Source of the DNA: Lachancea thermotolerans CBS 6340
Taxonomy: Eukaryota > Ascomycota > Saccharomycetes > Saccharomycetales > Saccharomycetaceae
Reading direction: 5' to 3'
NCBI RefSeq assembly: GCF_000142805.1
Contig: NC_013084.1
Coordinates: forward strand, 1,149,854-1,213,853
Length of the DNA: 64,000 nt
Shown here: positions 49,972 to 60,623 of the stretch, one piece after another
Layout: each line of letters opens with the position of its first letter
Position numbering within the stretch: position 1 is the first letter of the stretch
Position numbers and translations under genes: made by a program
The notes under the pieces: model-generated
The model's database searches: none
The model's input: the letters and a program-made list of their open reading frames with translations, nothing else
Told to the model about the DNA's origin: nothing

Positions 49972-51657
49972 ATGTCGTCAAAGTCGTATAAGGACACGCT
50001 GCTGCTGCGCAACGTCAAGTACCGCGGCGCGCTGTACGACCGGTTCCCTAAGGTGTACAACGTGTACGTGGTGGCGATGGTGTCGTGCATCTCGGGGCTG
50101 ATGTTCGGGTTCGACATCAGCTCCATGTCATCGATGATCGGGACTGACAAATACAAGGAGTACTTCAGCAATCCAGACTCGACGACGCAGGGTGGAATCA
50201 CGGCGTCGATGTCCGGCGGGTCGCTGCTCGGGTCGCTGATATCGCCAAACTTCACGGACGCGTTCGGGCGGCGTGTGTCGCTGCACATCTGTGCGGCGCT
50301 GTGGATCGCGGGCGCGGTGCTGCAGTGCGCGTCGCAGAACCAGGGAATGCTGATTGTCGGGCGTGTGATCAGCGGCATGGGCGTCGGGTTCGGCTCGTCG
50401 GCCGCGCCCGTGTACTGCTCTGAGGTTGCGCCCCCCAACATCCGCGGCACCGTGTGCGGCCTGTTCCAGTTCAGCGTCACCCTGGGCATCATGATCATGT
50501 TCTACATCGGCTACGGCTGCCACTTCATCGACGGAACGGCCTCGTTCCGCATCACCTGGGGGCTGCAGATGGTGCCCGGCTTCGCGCTGATGCTGTTCAC
50601 CTTCTTCCTACCCGAGTCGCCCCGGTGGCTTGCCAACCACGACCGCTGGGAGGAGGCCAGCGAGGTGGTCGCCCGCATAGGCGCCAAGGGCAGCCTCGAC
50701 AACCCACAGGTGCGCCTACAGCTCGAGGAGATCCGCGAGCAGGTCATCATCGACCAGCAGGCCGCGCACTTTGGGTTCCGCCAGCTGTTCCGCAAGAAGA
50801 CTATTAACAAAACCATTGTCGGCGTGTGCGCCCAGATGTGGCAGCAGCTGTGCGGTATGAACGTCATGATGTACTACATCGTGTACATCTTCCAGATGGC
50901 CGGCTACTCGGGCAACACACTGTTGGTGTCCAGTTCTATTCAGTACGTGCTGAACGTGGTGATGACTATCCCCGCCCTGCTCCTTGTCGATAAAATCGGC
51001 AGGAGGCCCGTCCTGATGGTCGGCGGCGTCTTCATGTTTATCTGGCTGTTTGTCGTGGCAGGCTTGTTGGCAGACTACTCGGTCCCCGAGCCAGACGGGT
51101 TTGAGGGTGACGACACAGTGAGGATCAGGATCCCTGACAGTGAAAAGTCGGCTGCCAAGGGTGTAATAGCTGCGTCCTACCTGTTCGTGTGCTCCTTCGC
51201 ACCTTCCTGGGGTGTTGGTATTTGGATCTACTGTTCCGAGATTTTCAACAACTTCGAAAGAGCTAGGGGATCCGCTTTCTGTGCGTCCGTCAACTGGGCC
51301 TTTAACTTCGCCCTGGCAATGTTTGTGCCTTCTGCCTTCAAGAACATCACCTGGAAGACATACATTATCTTTGGCGTGTTTTCCATCGCCCTGACCATTC
51401 AAACCTTCTTGATGTTCCCGGAGACAAAGGGCAAGACACTGGAGGAAATTGACCAAATGTGGGCAGATCACATTCCTGCGTGGAAGACAGCCTCGTACGT
51501 GCCTGACGTTCCTGTTGTACAGGACGAAGAGGGCAACAAATTGGGGCTGATGGGGAGATCTCAGCACGTTGAAAACTCGTCAAATACTCCAGAAGAAAAG
51601 CCCATGTTTGAGCAGCAGAGTAGTGCTGATAACAGTCTCACGCGCGCCGAATCGTAA
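49972..51657 (+). CDS. HGT1: High-affinity glucose transporter, HGT1 type
   Basis: A 561-aa MFS sugar porter closely resembling Kluyveromyces lactis Hgt1 along its length. Shared stretches include FGFDISSMSSMIGTD, SLISPNFTDAFGRRVS, WGLQMVPGFALM, PESPRWLANHDRWEE, VGVCAQMWQQLCGMNVMMYY, IYCSEIFNNFERARG and PETKGKTLEEIDQMWADHIP. Twelve helices are expected, with a hydrophilic C-tail of about 65 residues. It should import glucose with high affinity by proton symport. Base composition is notable: the first two thirds is very GC-rich and the last third is ordinary. It is absent from the equivalent S. cerevisiae position. Confidence 0.92.
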   Translation: MSSKSYKDTLLLRNVKYRGALYDRFPKVYNVYVVAMVSCISGLMFGFDISSMSSMIGTDKYKEYFSNPDSTTQGGITASMSGGSLLGSLISPNFTDAFGRRVSLHICAALWIAGAVLQCASQNQGMLIVGRVISGMGVGFGSSAAPVYCSEVAPPNIRGTVCGLFQFSVTLGIMIMFYIGYGCHFIDGTASFRITWGLQMVPGFALMLFTFFLPESPRWLANHDRWEEASEVVARIGAKGSLDNPQVRLQLEEIREQVIIDQQAAHFGFRQLFRKKTINKTIVGVCAQMWQQLCGMNVMMYYIVYIFQMAGYSGNTLLVSSSIQYVLNVVMTIPALLLVDKIGRRPVLMVGGVFMFIWLFVVAGLLADYSVPEPDGFEGDDTVRIRIPDSEKSAAKGVIAASYLFVCSFAPSWGVGIWIYCSEIFNNFERARGSAFCASVNWAFNFALAMFVPSAFKNITWKTYIIFGVFSIALTIQTFLMFPETKGKTLEEIDQMWADHIPAWKTASYVPDVPVVQDEEGNKLGLMGRSQHVENSSNTPEEKPMFEQQSSADNSLTRAES

Positions 51658-52061
51658 GAAGCGCAATGGAGCGCCCTCATACATATTGGAGGTGACATTA
51701 ATGATTCAGGAAATAATCTGAAGTGAAAAAATAAAAAACAAAACAGAACATTACGCAGAAACAATTATCATTATCATTATCATCACCGTCATCATTTTAA
51801 TCATGCATCCAGTTTTAGGTTTAAAGCTCACAGCCGATATTTTAATGTCAAATAATTCATTATCTTTAGATTTTATATCAGCTTTGTGCAGGTTTATCAT
51901 AATTATTGTTAATTCCCACGCTGACGCTGTCATCGCATTTTTCTTCAGGGTTTCAGGTTATGCTAACGGTACACTTGGTAATCTGAAACGAAATAATAAA
52001 CAAAATTGTTAACTTCAGCTTCAGGTGCCAGATTTGCCCATCACCGCCAGCAGAAACCTCC
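51658..52061. other. Intergenic region with an ATC/ATT microsatellite
   Basis: 404 bases between two plus-strand genes. A TTATCA/TCATCA-type simple repeat lies at 51764-51797, in an AT-rich tract. No gene or clear regulatory site is seen. Confidence 0.5.
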
Positions 52062-52451
52062 ATGAATGCCGCTCCTAGAGATTTGCTGCGGCAATTTCTG
52101 GACAGTTTCACAGACATAGCAGTTATACCGGTGCGGCTGACACCGGTTCTTTCTAGGTATTATGACGCCATTGCTAAAGATCCAGAGCTTAGCAAACTAG
52201 CTTTGGAAAAGTGCAACTACGTCCTAGAGAACCTCAGCGCACACAGCCCCGAAATTGTCACGAGGTGTAGCCGCCTCTACGAAGCGCTTACAGCTGCGAA
52301 AGAGCGTGATGCGGCCGGGAATCTCATAGTAGAACACATTAACTTAGAGAGTGTCTCTGACATGCCGTTTTTGAGTCGTGATCAACATATGGCTAACTTG
52401 ATTATTGAAGAAATAGATGTAGCAGATTATATAGAAGAATCGCCTTCATAG
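52062..52451 (+). CDS. Hypothetical protein, 129 aa
   Basis: ATG-started frame with normal composition. The product is soluble and mostly helical (DLLRQFLDSFTDIAVIPVRL, LALEKCNYVLENL, VTRCSRLYEALTAAKERDA). It has an acidic C-terminal end (IIEEIDVADYIEE). I do not recognise the family; it looks like a small complex subunit, but that is only an impression. It is convergent with CWH43 with 49 bases between stops, and no S. cerevisiae gene lies between YCR016W and CWH43 at this place. Confidence 0.6.
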   Translation: MNAAPRDLLRQFLDSFTDIAVIPVRLTPVLSRYYDAIAKDPELSKLALEKCNYVLENLSAHSPEIVTRCSRLYEALTAAKERDAAGNLIVEHINLESVSDMPFLSRDQHMANLIIEEIDVADYIEESPS

Positions 52452-52500
52452 TGATTGGCGGTGCATTCGCGGGAGCAAACAATCGGCTGTTTGCTTCGCA

Positions 52501-55500
52501 TTATACTTCCCACGGGGTTTGGTAGTATCTGGGCTCGTCAAATACGTGGTAATAATGACCTCTTTCACCCTCGCCCTTGAATTTGTCTGGGAACTTCAGT
52601 CCTTCAGAGATCTCCGCTCCATCCTCTAAGAGGGTAGCGTCGTAAATTGAGTCGCCATAGGCAGCTAACTCCTCGTTGTCAAGAACTCTAAATTTCCCCA
52701 CTTGCAATTCCGTATCCGTGACTGAACCACGGCTGACGCGAGCGTATCCGCTTCTCCCGAGTTTCTTGTAGAGAATGTATTGACACCATCTGTCGTCATC
52801 ATCAGGATCGATGTCGTGCATTCCCGACTTTTCGCTGACATAGTTGTTGTAGTTTCCCTCGTGTGGATCAGTGACAAGATAACTCAATAAAATGGTAGGA
52901 CGGTCAGTGTTACCCATCAATCTAGCCATTTCTTCACTTTGCAGTCTTCTGTCTTCTTCATCTTCTTCTTGGCCCCCGTGGAACACGAAAACGTCTACCA
53001 GGATGTCGTCGTAAGTTTTCAATGTAGCATGAATGGCAGGTGCCAACTCCCCAACAGGCGAGGGCATTAGGTGATGCGTTGAGTTGATGATAGGGAATTT
53101 AGAAAGCAAAACGCAACCCCAGGTGTGCTTGTTTGGTCCTGGCCCGAAGTCGGCGTACATCTCCAGGTCATGCGCCATCTTACTCGTGAGATCCCTGTTA
53201 CCCATTGTGATACGTTGCGTGTCCGTTTCAAGCAAGCCGACCACATCTAGTTCCATGTCTCTGATAAGGTCAATCATTTTTTGCTCGGAAGACCATAAGT
53301 CGTTGTCTAGCCCGAAATGAATGGTCCAAATACCAGCTGTTATTACGTTATCCTCGATATTATAAGGTGTGGGAACTCCAGTGGGTGCAAGGTTATACGT
53401 GATACCCCCGATAGAGGCCAACATAACAAAGCCAACAAAGTAAATACGCGTCCAAAACTTCTTACTGATTTTACGCGTCCCCGATGTCCCCTCCGCACCG
53501 GATAAACCGCCAGCAACAATCATACTAGTGGTCAGAGATAGAACAACTCCAATTCTCTCACGTAAAACCCAACCGAAAGGAACAAATGCGTAGGCAACGG
53601 TCCACACATGCGCTAGAACTAAGATCAAGTAGACAACAAATGCAAAACTGAAAGCTCCGGGGCTCTTAATGACATTCATTTTGGAAAAGTACAGGGGCAC
53701 CATCCAAATAGTCCCAAAAACATACACCAAACCGCCAAAAATATACTTCGTCCATCCAGTTATTGAGTTTGAAGCGAGGACACAGGTAGAGAGACACAAA
53801 ATAAGGGATGGAATTGCAGGCTTTCCAAGGATGTATTTGGTACTCAAACATGCTAGAACTAAGCCGGCGCACGTCAAAGAGCTGTAGGGCCATGTCAAGG
53901 GACCTTGAGAGCCGTTTGTGTCCCAACCTTCCCATGACCAGTAAATAATAGTTGAAGCGTCTGTTAGCAGTTGATGAATAGAGAAAATCAGTGCACCAAA
54001 TCCAGCAGAAATGGTCAACTTTTTCGCAAAGCAAGGCTTTTCGTTAACCTGAGTGTCAGGGTTTTGGTAATGAACAGCATTCACGCTTGGAGTGAAGACC
54101 GCAACAAGGGTCATCACCGCCAACCCGGTCTTGTTCCATCCACCATTCTCCTCGTTCAGAATGGGCCACAGAGGGTTATTGGAAAAGAACGCCATCTTTA
54201 GGATGACAGAGGTTGCGAGGCCCAATACCCATGTAATGGCAAACATATGAGTTGAGGCTTGGTTGCTGATGTCCTTCAAGGTGTTCGTGAACGTTAGCGC
54301 CGTTATACCACCAGCCAACGAAGCAGTCAGCAACCTGGATTCAGGCTGAGGAACAAGATAAGCGCCAATCCCAACCAGAGCAGTAAACAAGGGACCATAG
54401 ACTCCACTGATCATAGGGACGCATGGAAGGTAAAGGAGGAAGGGCGAAACGAACGCGAAAATAGATGCTTCGTAGCCTGAAATACCCATGTACCAAAGAG
54501 GGAAATACCACACCATACACAGCAGAGAGGTGACCAATGTCCAAAACAGCATGGAGTTCAGCAGGTTCACCAGAATGTAAGCAAAAGAATCCTGCGCAGG
54601 GACGCGGATAGCGGAACCGTTGTCCGCAAGGTAGATAATATCGTCCTCTTCCTGGATCATAATCTTTAGTTCAGCCTCATCGGATTGCAGCAGCCCCATA
54701 CTCTCGTCGGCAAACGAGTCAGAGTCGTTGTCATCCACATCTTCTTCTCCAGGTGGAGCGTAGTCGAGATCAATCGAGTCCTGAGTACACTCCTGAGCGT
54801 AGGAAATATCTCTGACCTCTTCGTCTACGGTCTTTTTCAGCGCGTTTGCCGCAGCCGGTTTCGAAGAGTCCTTATTCTTGAACATGAAGAACCAGTTTCC
54901 GATGTCCGAAGTGAGCTCCAGGTTGAGGCTGAGCTTCTTGAAGTCGTGGTACGCCAATGCGTCAAAGGCGATGTCCAGTATGATCAAAGACCATTCAAAG
55001 TAAGCGTAGACCGAGTACGCACCAGCCCTCTTGTGGACTTGATGCTGCACATACCAGTAGATGAGTGGGACGATAGTGCCGAAAAACGCTGTCATAGCGG
55101 CAATTTTCCCTGTTTTGAATTCAGATTTCCGGATGACCAGTAAATCCCAAGGCAGCGTCAAAATGATGTACGCGATCATGAAGACGTCATGAGTGTCGTG
55201 GTCGTCTGTACTCGTAATGTAGACCCAGCCGCCGCAGCTTACAGTTCTCGCAAGTCCGACTAGGAAGCACAACAGCGACTTATTGATCATATAGTGGCCA
55301 AGAAGTAGTAAAAACCGCGGGAACGACGTTAGCGCTATCAGGATCTGAAATATCGATCTTTCTGGATAGCGGTCTCCAATGGTCGCCGAGACACTCGGAA
55401 ACCATTCATCAGGGTATGTGTAGTGTGCATTTGTTACAATTTTGTGGAAATGCAGTTTCCATCCGACAATGAGTGCCGCCAAGAATGCGGAGGACGCACA

Positions 55501-55545
55501 TATGGTGTGCACCACGGGCACTATGCTGGCGTTGACTGTTACCAT
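52501..55545 (-). CDS. CWH43: GPI-anchor ceramide remodelling protein Cwh43
   Basis: Large ER membrane protein that replaces diacylglycerol with ceramide in GPI anchors. 1,014 aa from the ATG at 55545 ([13 protein letters not shown]); the frame extends two codons to a TTG. The N-terminal PGAP2-like domain covers about 1-220 ([33 protein letters not shown]). An acidic loop ([13 protein letters not shown]) comes next. A second multi-span domain covers about 320-700. The C-terminal endonuclease/phosphatase-fold domain contains [31 protein letters not shown] and CVLLSKFPI, and ends in [16 protein letters not shown]. It is the YCR017C counterpart. Confidence 0.96.
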   Translation of the reverse strand: MVTVNASIVPVVHTICASSAFLAALIVGWKLHFHKIVTNAHYTYPDEWFPSVSATIGDRYPERSIFQILIALTSFPRFLLLLGHYMINKSLLCFLVGLARTVSCGGWVYITSTDDHDTHDVFMIAYIILTLPWDLLVIRKSEFKTGKIAAMTAFFGTIVPLIYWYVQHQVHKRAGAYSVYAYFEWSLIILDIAFDALAYHDFKKLSLNLELTSDIGNWFFMFKNKDSSKPAAANALKKTVDEEVRDISYAQECTQDSIDLDYAPPGEEDVDDNDSDSFADESMGLLQSDEAELKIMIQEEDDIIYLADNGSAIRVPAQDSFAYILVNLLNSMLFWTLVTSLLCMVWYFPLWYMGISGYEASIFAFVSPFLLYLPCVPMISGVYGPLFTALVGIGAYLVPQPESRLLTASLAGGITALTFTNTLKDISNQASTHMFAITWVLGLATSVILKMAFFSNNPLWPILNEENGGWNKTGLAVMTLVAVFTPSVNAVHYQNPDTQVNEKPCFAKKLTISAGFGALIFSIHQLLTDASTIIYWSWEGWDTNGSQGPLTWPYSSLTCAGLVLACLSTKYILGKPAIPSLILCLSTCVLASNSITGWTKYIFGGLVYVFGTIWMVPLYFSKMNVIKSPGAFSFAFVVYLILVLAHVWTVAYAFVPFGWVLRERIGVVLSLTTSMIVAGGLSGAEGTSGTRKISKKFWTRIYFVGFVMLASIGGITYNLAPTGVPTPYNIEDNVITAGIWTIHFGLDNDLWSSEQKMIDLIRDMELDVVGLLETDTQRITMGNRDLTSKMAHDLEMYADFGPGPNKHTWGCVLLSKFPIINSTHHLMPSPVGELAPAIHATLKTYDDILVDVFVFHGGQEEDEEDRRLQSEEMARLMGNTDRPTILLSYLVTDPHEGNYNNYVSEKSGMHDIDPDDDDRWCQYILYKKLGRSGYARVSRGSVTDTELQVGKFRVLDNEELAAYGDSIYDATLLEDGAEISEGLKFPDKFKGEGERGHYYHVFDEPRYYQTPWEV

Positions 55546-55812
55546 CGCCAAGTCACCCTTTGGTCTGTGTGAGAGATGCGTATTTACGTCCCTTTCAGAT
55601 CAAATCTGTTACGCAGTAATTACCTTGCTTTGACATAAAACAAACAGAACCATGTGATGCCGAAATTTATATACATCATAAACAAACTGAACCAAGTGCC
55701 TTAAAGTTAACTTTTCTAGCCTAATGGGCTTTGCCTGTGGGCGAGTAGCGCCCGCTTTATTTACGTAGATTGGCGTTCGCGCGCACCCTAAGGGGCGGGG
55801 GCTGCCTGGCTC

Positions 55813-57930
55813 TCAGTTGTCGAGAGCCAAAATTAGAGCTGTCCTGGTAGGAATATACACTTGAATGTAGTTGCTTCTGTTGTTCCAGCGCAAATCTGTG
55901 GTAAAGAACTTCGAATTGTCCTCGTCGATCCTGTTGTGGCCGCCGAATTCTGGGCGGTCGCTATTGAGCACAATGCGGTAGCTGCCGCTCCGTTCGACCC
56001 CAATTCTGTAGTCGGCGAAACTCTGAGTGGGATGGAAGTTAAAAATGAAAAGATGTCCGTTCCTCTCGAAAGCGATGACTTTGTCCACCTCATGCTTCAG
56101 CGAAATGTACGCCTGTGGTGTATTGAGCCACTTGAATTGGCGCTCGCAAAGCTGCATGGCCTTATCAAAGTTGTAAAGGTGCCTGTAGCGGAGAAGATGG
56201 TCGTCGACCAGGTTAAATTGGCGGCGCGCATAGTGATAGCTGTCGTGGTTGTTAACGTTCGGAAAGTCTAGCCACTCCGGGTGGCCGAATTCGTTGCCCT
56301 CAAAATTTAGGTACGCCTCTCCGCCTAGGGTGTGGGTGATCAAGCGGATGAGCTTGTGGAGCGCTATGCCGCGGTCCACAACGGGAGTGAGAGGCTTCAG
56401 CACAGTCATGTCTGTGTACATCGCTGCGTCCATAAGCCAGAAAGCGAGGGTCTTGTCGCCGACTAGAGCCTGGTCATGGGATTCTGCGTAGGCGACAACC
56501 TTTTCGCCGTGCCTGCGGTTCGTTAAGGTATGGACAATGTTGCCCATTTCCCAGTCGTCGTCACTCTTCTCCTTTAGAAGTTTAATCCACATGTCAGGCA
56601 GCGCCATGGCAAGTCTGTAGTCGAAGCCCGCGCCGCCGCTCGCGCGAGGCAGACAGAGCGTTGGGTACCCGGAGACGTCCTCTGCGATAGTGACGCCGCT
56701 TTCCGGCAAGAGCTCGCGGACTAAGTCATTAGCCAGCATGAGGTATGCGAGAGCCTCGTGGTCGACATCAGACCGCTCTTTGGAGAGATACTCGTTGTAG
56801 TCGCCGCTGAAGGCGCCGCCGGCGCCCACTCCATGGTGGTTGTAAAGCATAGAAGTGACGCCGTCGAAGCGGAACCCGTCAAAGTGATAGATATCGACGT
56901 AGAAGGCGAGGTTACTGAGCAGGAAGCGCAGTACCTCGAAACTGCCGTAGTTGAACAGACGCGAGTCCCACAGCGGGTGCTCGCCCCTGCGGGACAAGAG
57001 CGAGTGGAAGTACTGGTGGTCCGACCCGTCGAACCTGTTGAGGCCGTCTTCAACGTTCTTAGACGCGTGACTGTGCACAACGTCGAGCAGGACCAGCAGC
57101 CCCATGCCGTGCGCGGTGTCCACGAGTTCCTTCAGGTCCTCGGGCGTGCCGTACCGCGAGCTGATCGCGAAGAAGTTCGTGACCTGGTACCCGAACGACG
57201 CATAGTACGCGTGCTCCATGATGGCCATGAGCTGGATCGCGTCGTAGCCCAGTTCGCGAATCTTGGGAAGAACGTTGGCCGTAAAGTCGCGGTATGACGC
57301 GACCTTGGGCTCAGGTGAAGAAATACCAATGTGCGCTTCGTAGATGCGCAGTGAATCCAGATCACGGCTGAAACGTGGGCGTGCGTGGCGGAACTCGTAC
57401 TGTGTGGGTGGGTTCCAGAACCGCGCCTCGTAGCTGGGGCCGTACTGCCGCGCGGTCTCCTTGTCTGGCTGCGTCGCCCGCGTGATCCACGCGGGCAGCC
57501 GGTACAATTGCGTTCCGTCGCCCAGTACTAACAAGACTTTGATGCGAGAATCATGTGGGATTGCGAAATCGCCCGAAGCCAGCGGCGCAATTGTTGTCGA
57601 AAACACCCCGTATTGGTCCCGCTGCGTCAGCTCGTGCGACTCAGTGTTCCACCCGTTGAAGTCGCCCACGAGGAACGCGCGCTGCGCGTTGGGTGCCCAC
57701 TCGCGGTACCGGATCTCCTTGGTTCTCGCGTCCGCATGGAGCCCGAATTGCTGGTACCCGTCTCGCGCGAATGCTGCTAGCGTGTGCTCACGACCAGCGC
57801 CCAGGCTCCCACGGATATCACCAGCCCACTTGTCTGCGAGCTCTCGGCGCTCCGAGAGTACTGCTGCGAAGGGCTCGAGCCAGGGGTCGAGCTCAACTGC
57901 GGGTCTCACGTTTTCTGGCACATTTCCCAT
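55813..57930 (-). CDS. GLC3: 1,4-alpha-glucan (glycogen) branching enzyme
   Basis: GH13 enzyme that makes alpha-1,6 branches in glycogen. 705 aa, one residue off the yeast length. An N-terminal CBM48 module ([20 protein letters not shown], about 72-92) leads to the catalytic barrel. The barrel holds [16 protein letters not shown], the nucleophile Asp in [16 protein letters not shown], the acid Glu in ITIAEDVSG, and the transition-state His-Asp in [12 protein letters not shown]. The C-terminal beta domain covers about 600-705. It is the YEL011W counterpart, followed upstream by UBC8 (YEL012W) on the same strand, as in yeast. It is GC-rich. Confidence 0.97.
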   Translation of the reverse strand: MGNVPENVRPAVELDPWLEPFAAVLSERRELADKWAGDIRGSLGAGREHTLAAFARDGYQQFGLHADARTKEIRYREWAPNAQRAFLVGDFNGWNTESHELTQRDQYGVFSTTIAPLASGDFAIPHDSRIKVLLVLGDGTQLYRLPAWITRATQPDKETARQYGPSYEARFWNPPTQYEFRHARPRFSRDLDSLRIYEAHIGISSPEPKVASYRDFTANVLPKIRELGYDAIQLMAIMEHAYYASFGYQVTNFFAISSRYGTPEDLKELVDTAHGMGLLVLLDVVHSHASKNVEDGLNRFDGSDHQYFHSLLSRRGEHPLWDSRLFNYGSFEVLRFLLSNLAFYVDIYHFDGFRFDGVTSMLYNHHGVGAGGAFSGDYNEYLSKERSDVDHEALAYLMLANDLVRELLPESGVTIAEDVSGYPTLCLPRASGGAGFDYRLAMALPDMWIKLLKEKSDDDWEMGNIVHTLTNRRHGEKVVAYAESHDQALVGDKTLAFWLMDAAMYTDMTVLKPLTPVVDRGIALHKLIRLITHTLGGEAYLNFEGNEFGHPEWLDFPNVNNHDSYHYARRQFNLVDDHLLRYRHLYNFDKAMQLCERQFKWLNTPQAYISLKHEVDKVIAFERNGHLFIFNFHPTQSFADYRIGVERSGSYRIVLNSDRPEFGGHNRIDEDNSKFFTTDLRWNNRSNYIQVYIPTRTALILALDN

Positions 57931-58360
57931 CTTGCTGCTTGTTGCTGTGTTCGACGTGGCTTGATGTTGACCAGATGCTAACGAGTGCTCGACTGGAGTA
58001 TCGCTACTTCTGCTCTGAGGACCCTGGCCCCCGGATCCTGTTGTACTGAACGTTCGAAACCTCTGTTTATATATGTTTTCTGTATGGTATGTAGCAGCCT
58101 GCCCCTTGTTATATTGTGAGGATTAGAAAGCGAGGTCGAGAAAACGTGCCACCAGGCCAATGGGCGCGCTGGAGACGCCTGAAGGCGCCCAGAGGCGCAT
58201 TCAAACCCCGTAAGCGTGCGCGCGAGAGCGCGAGATATGTAGCCAGGTAGATAGGGCAGGGATTGCGGGGTGCAGGCGCGCACTGGGCGCTGGGCGATGA
58301 GCTGGGGCAATGCGGGCGTGGTACACGGCTCGGTTCTGCGAGCCGGGCGCGTAGCGAGTG
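57931..58360 (-). promoter_or_regulatory. GLC3 promoter region with TATA and STRE
   Basis: On the minus strand a TATATAA box is at 58073-58067, about 140 bases before the GLC3 ATG. An AGGGG stress-response element (CCCCT on the plus strand, 58102-58106) is just upstream of it. STREs drive glycogen genes through Msn2/Msn4 in S. cerevisiae. The rest is the UBC8 3' region. Confidence 0.5.
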
Positions 58361-59159
58361 TCACTCATCGAGGTCCGCATCCGAGAGACCCGGGTCGTCG
58401 ACGTCTTCGTCTTCGTCGTCCACGCCGTCGTCGTCGTCACTGACCTCGATGTTAGAGAGCTCGTCGCTGAAATCCGCGTCCGACAAGTTATCAAGCGTTG
58501 CATCGTCGACCGTGTCGTTACCGACATCGGCGTCATCTTCGGCGTCGTCGTCGTCACCACCGTCTTCGTCTTCGTCGTCGCTCTTCCCTACGCCGAACAT
58601 GCTACGGTACCGCTCCTCGGTCGCGTACTTGTCGATAAACTCGCGGATTTTCTGCTCGTAGAGCTCCTTGTTCTTGAGCTGCAGCGTCGCAGCCTCGTTG
58701 TTCAGCGGGTCGCTGCCGTTGGGCTCCTTCAGCAGCCCTGGAATCATCCATTCCACGATGTTGATCAGGTCGTACAGCGGGCTCCACGTCGAGTTGATCA
58801 CGTCCAGGCAAATGGACCCGGACGCTGCGTCAATGTTCGGGTGGAAGATCTTGTTCACAAACCCTATGCTGGGCGACTTGTACGGGTAGTTGTCCGGAAG
58901 CTCGACGTGCAGACGCCACACGCCGGCCTCGTAGGGCGTGCCTTGCGGGCCATGGAACTTGATATGGAACTCCTGCATGTTGTCATCCACGAGTTCGACG
59001 TCGTGGTCGCTCATCAGCAGCTTCATCACGTCTGTTTCGATTCTCCTCTTCGAGTTGCTGTAGCGGAGTCGCGGTTAGTGCGCTGTAACTGGGAGCTGGG
59101 AAGGCCGCGCGCGCAGTGCGCGCACTCGGCCCGGCACCAATGTGTAACACATACCTCAT
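58361..59159 (-). CDS. UBC8: Ubiquitin-conjugating enzyme Ubc8, two exons
   Basis: E2 enzyme that works with the GID ligase in catabolite degradation of gluconeogenic enzymes. Exon 1 is 59155-59159 (ATGAG). The intron is 59058-59154 (97 nt, GTATGT, branch CACTAAC at 59080-59074, acceptor CAG). Exon 2 is 58361-59057. Splicing gives [16 protein letters not shown], matching yeast Ubc8, whose gene also has an intron near its start. The product is 233 aa. The UBC fold has the catalytic Cys at about 85 ([15 protein letters not shown]) and HPN (KIFHPNID). A long acidic Asp/Glu tail makes up the last 75 residues. It is the YEL012W counterpart. Confidence 0.95.
59058..59154 (-). other. Spliceosomal intron of UBC8
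   Basis: 97-nt intron after the fifth base of the coding sequence. Donor GTATGT, branch CACTAAC, acceptor CTACAG. It restores the conserved N-terminus exactly. Confidence 0.92.
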
Positions 59160-59477
59160 CCTGCGCGGGGTGTTTCCTGCTTATGTGCGAGCGTGGTTGG
59201 TCGCGGTGCCCGGGGGGCCCGATGGGCACCAGGAGCTTTAAGTGCTGAGGGGTCGGTGCCGTCGTACGGCACACCGCGCAGTGCGCGAGCTCAACGGGCG
59301 CGGCGAGCCCAGCGGGCCCATGAACGCCGTCCGCATCCTTAGCATTAGCCACAATCAGTAGGTATGCACCGTAAGCTCGTTTTGCGCCGTAAGCTCGTTT
59401 TGCGCCGTGTCCCGACCGAGGACCGCAGATCGCCGCTGTGTATCCGCGTACCCGCGTAGCACGCGCACCGGCACGCT
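59160..59477 (-). promoter_or_regulatory. UBC8 upstream region
   Basis: 318 bases between UBC8 and a small minus-strand ORF. It includes a short direct repeat (CGTAAGCTCGTTTTGCGC twice, about 59370-59406). No gene is seen. Confidence 0.4.
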
Positions 59478-59693
59478 TCACGCCTGGGAGCCGCGCTCGC
59501 GCTCGACGTCTGCGCGAAGAGCGTCCAGCCGCGCGCGTAGCGCACGCAACTCCTCTTCGCGTCTTAGGCCCACTATGACCTCGTGCCGCTCACTATCGTC
59601 CACGAGCCCGAGCGCCTCGCACATGTTTTCGCGCGCCGCAAGCAGCTCGTGCGCAGTCAGTGTCTTCAGTGTAACGTTGTTGTTCTGGGTCAT
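59478..59693 (-). CDS. Hypothetical small coiled-coil protein, 71 aa
   Basis: ATG-started frame (MTQNNNVTLKTL). The product is almost entirely helical and highly charged. A probable coiled coil covers about 40-68 (RREEELRALRARLDALRADV). Composition is GC-rich like its neighbours. I do not recognise it, and no counterpart is known to me between UBC8 and MAK31. The codon-like Leu/Arg/Glu pattern favours a real gene, but the high GC content also favours long chance frames. Confidence 0.4.
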   Translation of the reverse strand: MTQNNNVTLKTLTAHELLAARENMCEALGLVDDSERHEVIVGLRREEELRALRARLDALRADVERERGSQA

Positions 59694-60086
59694 GCTTGCT
59701 ATTGTGTACGCTGGTGTCTTGGGACGAGCTCTCCGCGGTTATGGCTATGCTTGAGCGGTGAAGAGAAGCGCTTCCGATGGCCATACTCGAGGAAACTTTG
59801 GGCAATGTCGATGGTCGCTACGTACGGAGTAGGTTTATGGGCCCTTTCCACGGCCGGTGTGAGCCCGCGGTGGCCAGTAGGACGTGGCTAGTGTTCGGAA
59901 TGGTAATTCACGGTCTATCATGCGATTAACATGTCAAATCAGCGTGCCTTACTCTCTTTGCGTATTTTCGCGCTTTCGCACGAGTAAATTAGCTTCTCCT
60001 ACAGTGAAAAGTTGTCCCCATCGCGCGATGAGTTCGAGAAATCACGAACAAGCAAGCGATAGTCGACCAGATTGCGGGAACCAATA
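59694..60086 (+). promoter_or_regulatory. Upstream region of MAK31 and of the small divergent ORF
   Basis: 393 bases between divergent genes. GC content falls in the 59900-60060 part. No specific site is called. Confidence 0.35.
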
Positions 60087-60344
60087 ATGGAAGAGCTTGG
60101 CTTCGCAGACTACATAGGATCGCAGCTGTACGTGACAGTTACACGTGAGCGGATGCTCGTTGGGGTGCTGGTCGCGACAGACTCGGAGCTGAACCTACTG
60201 CTGGACAACGTGGAGGAGATCACAGCGGGTGGCCGGCGTAAGCTCGGGTTGATGAGCGTGCCAAGAGCCACGATTGCCTCGATTCAGATGGAGAAGCCTC
60301 GCGTGGACGCGCTGGTGCGTGCACGCCGGATGTATGTGGTGTAA
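60087..60344 (+). CDS. MAK31: NatC N-acetyltransferase subunit Mak31 (Sm-like)
   Basis: An 85-aa Sm/LSm-fold auxiliary subunit of the NatC N-terminal acetyltransferase (with Mak3 and Mak10). In yeast NatC is needed for L-A virus propagation. The ATG at 60087 gives MEELGFADYIGSQLYV; an upstream in-frame TTG is not used. Sm1-type sequence (RERMLVGVLVATDSELNLLLDNVEE) and Sm2-type sequence (RRKLGLMSVPRATIASI) are clear. It is the YCR020C-A counterpart, followed by PET18 on the same strand. Confidence 0.92.
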   Translation: MEELGFADYIGSQLYVTVTRERMLVGVLVATDSELNLLLDNVEEITAGGRRKLGLMSVPRATIASIQMEKPRVDALVRARRMYVV

Positions 60345-60551
60345 GCGGCGCACGCGGCAGACGCGCTGAGCCCGCCTCCAGTGTCTCTGCTTAGCTGAGG
60401 CGAATGAACCGCCCGCGGGCGGGAGCGTTCGACATCCTCTGTCAGCATGCGGTGCATGGCACTGGTCGTGGGCACTCGCGAGCGCACCTCCTCTGCACAA
60501 GGAAACTACAAGAATCTCAGCACAAGGCTATCGTTTATATCGAAATACGTG

Positions 60552-60559
60552 TATATAAA
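60552..60559 (+). promoter_or_regulatory. TATA box of PET18
   Basis: TATATAAA located 65 bases before the chosen PET18 start. It argues against the longer ORF that opens at an ATG at 60447, because that start would lie upstream of the TATA. Confidence 0.5.
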
Positions 60560-60623
60560 GGGGAAAAACGGCACCGCAGAGCCATTGTTCCGGCCAAAAC
60601 TGTTCTTCACCGCCTCACGACCC

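Noticed and set aside
60447-60623. 59-codon N-terminal extension of PET18
   Set aside because: It has an ATG, but homology starts at 60624 and a TATA box lies at 60552, downstream of that ATG.
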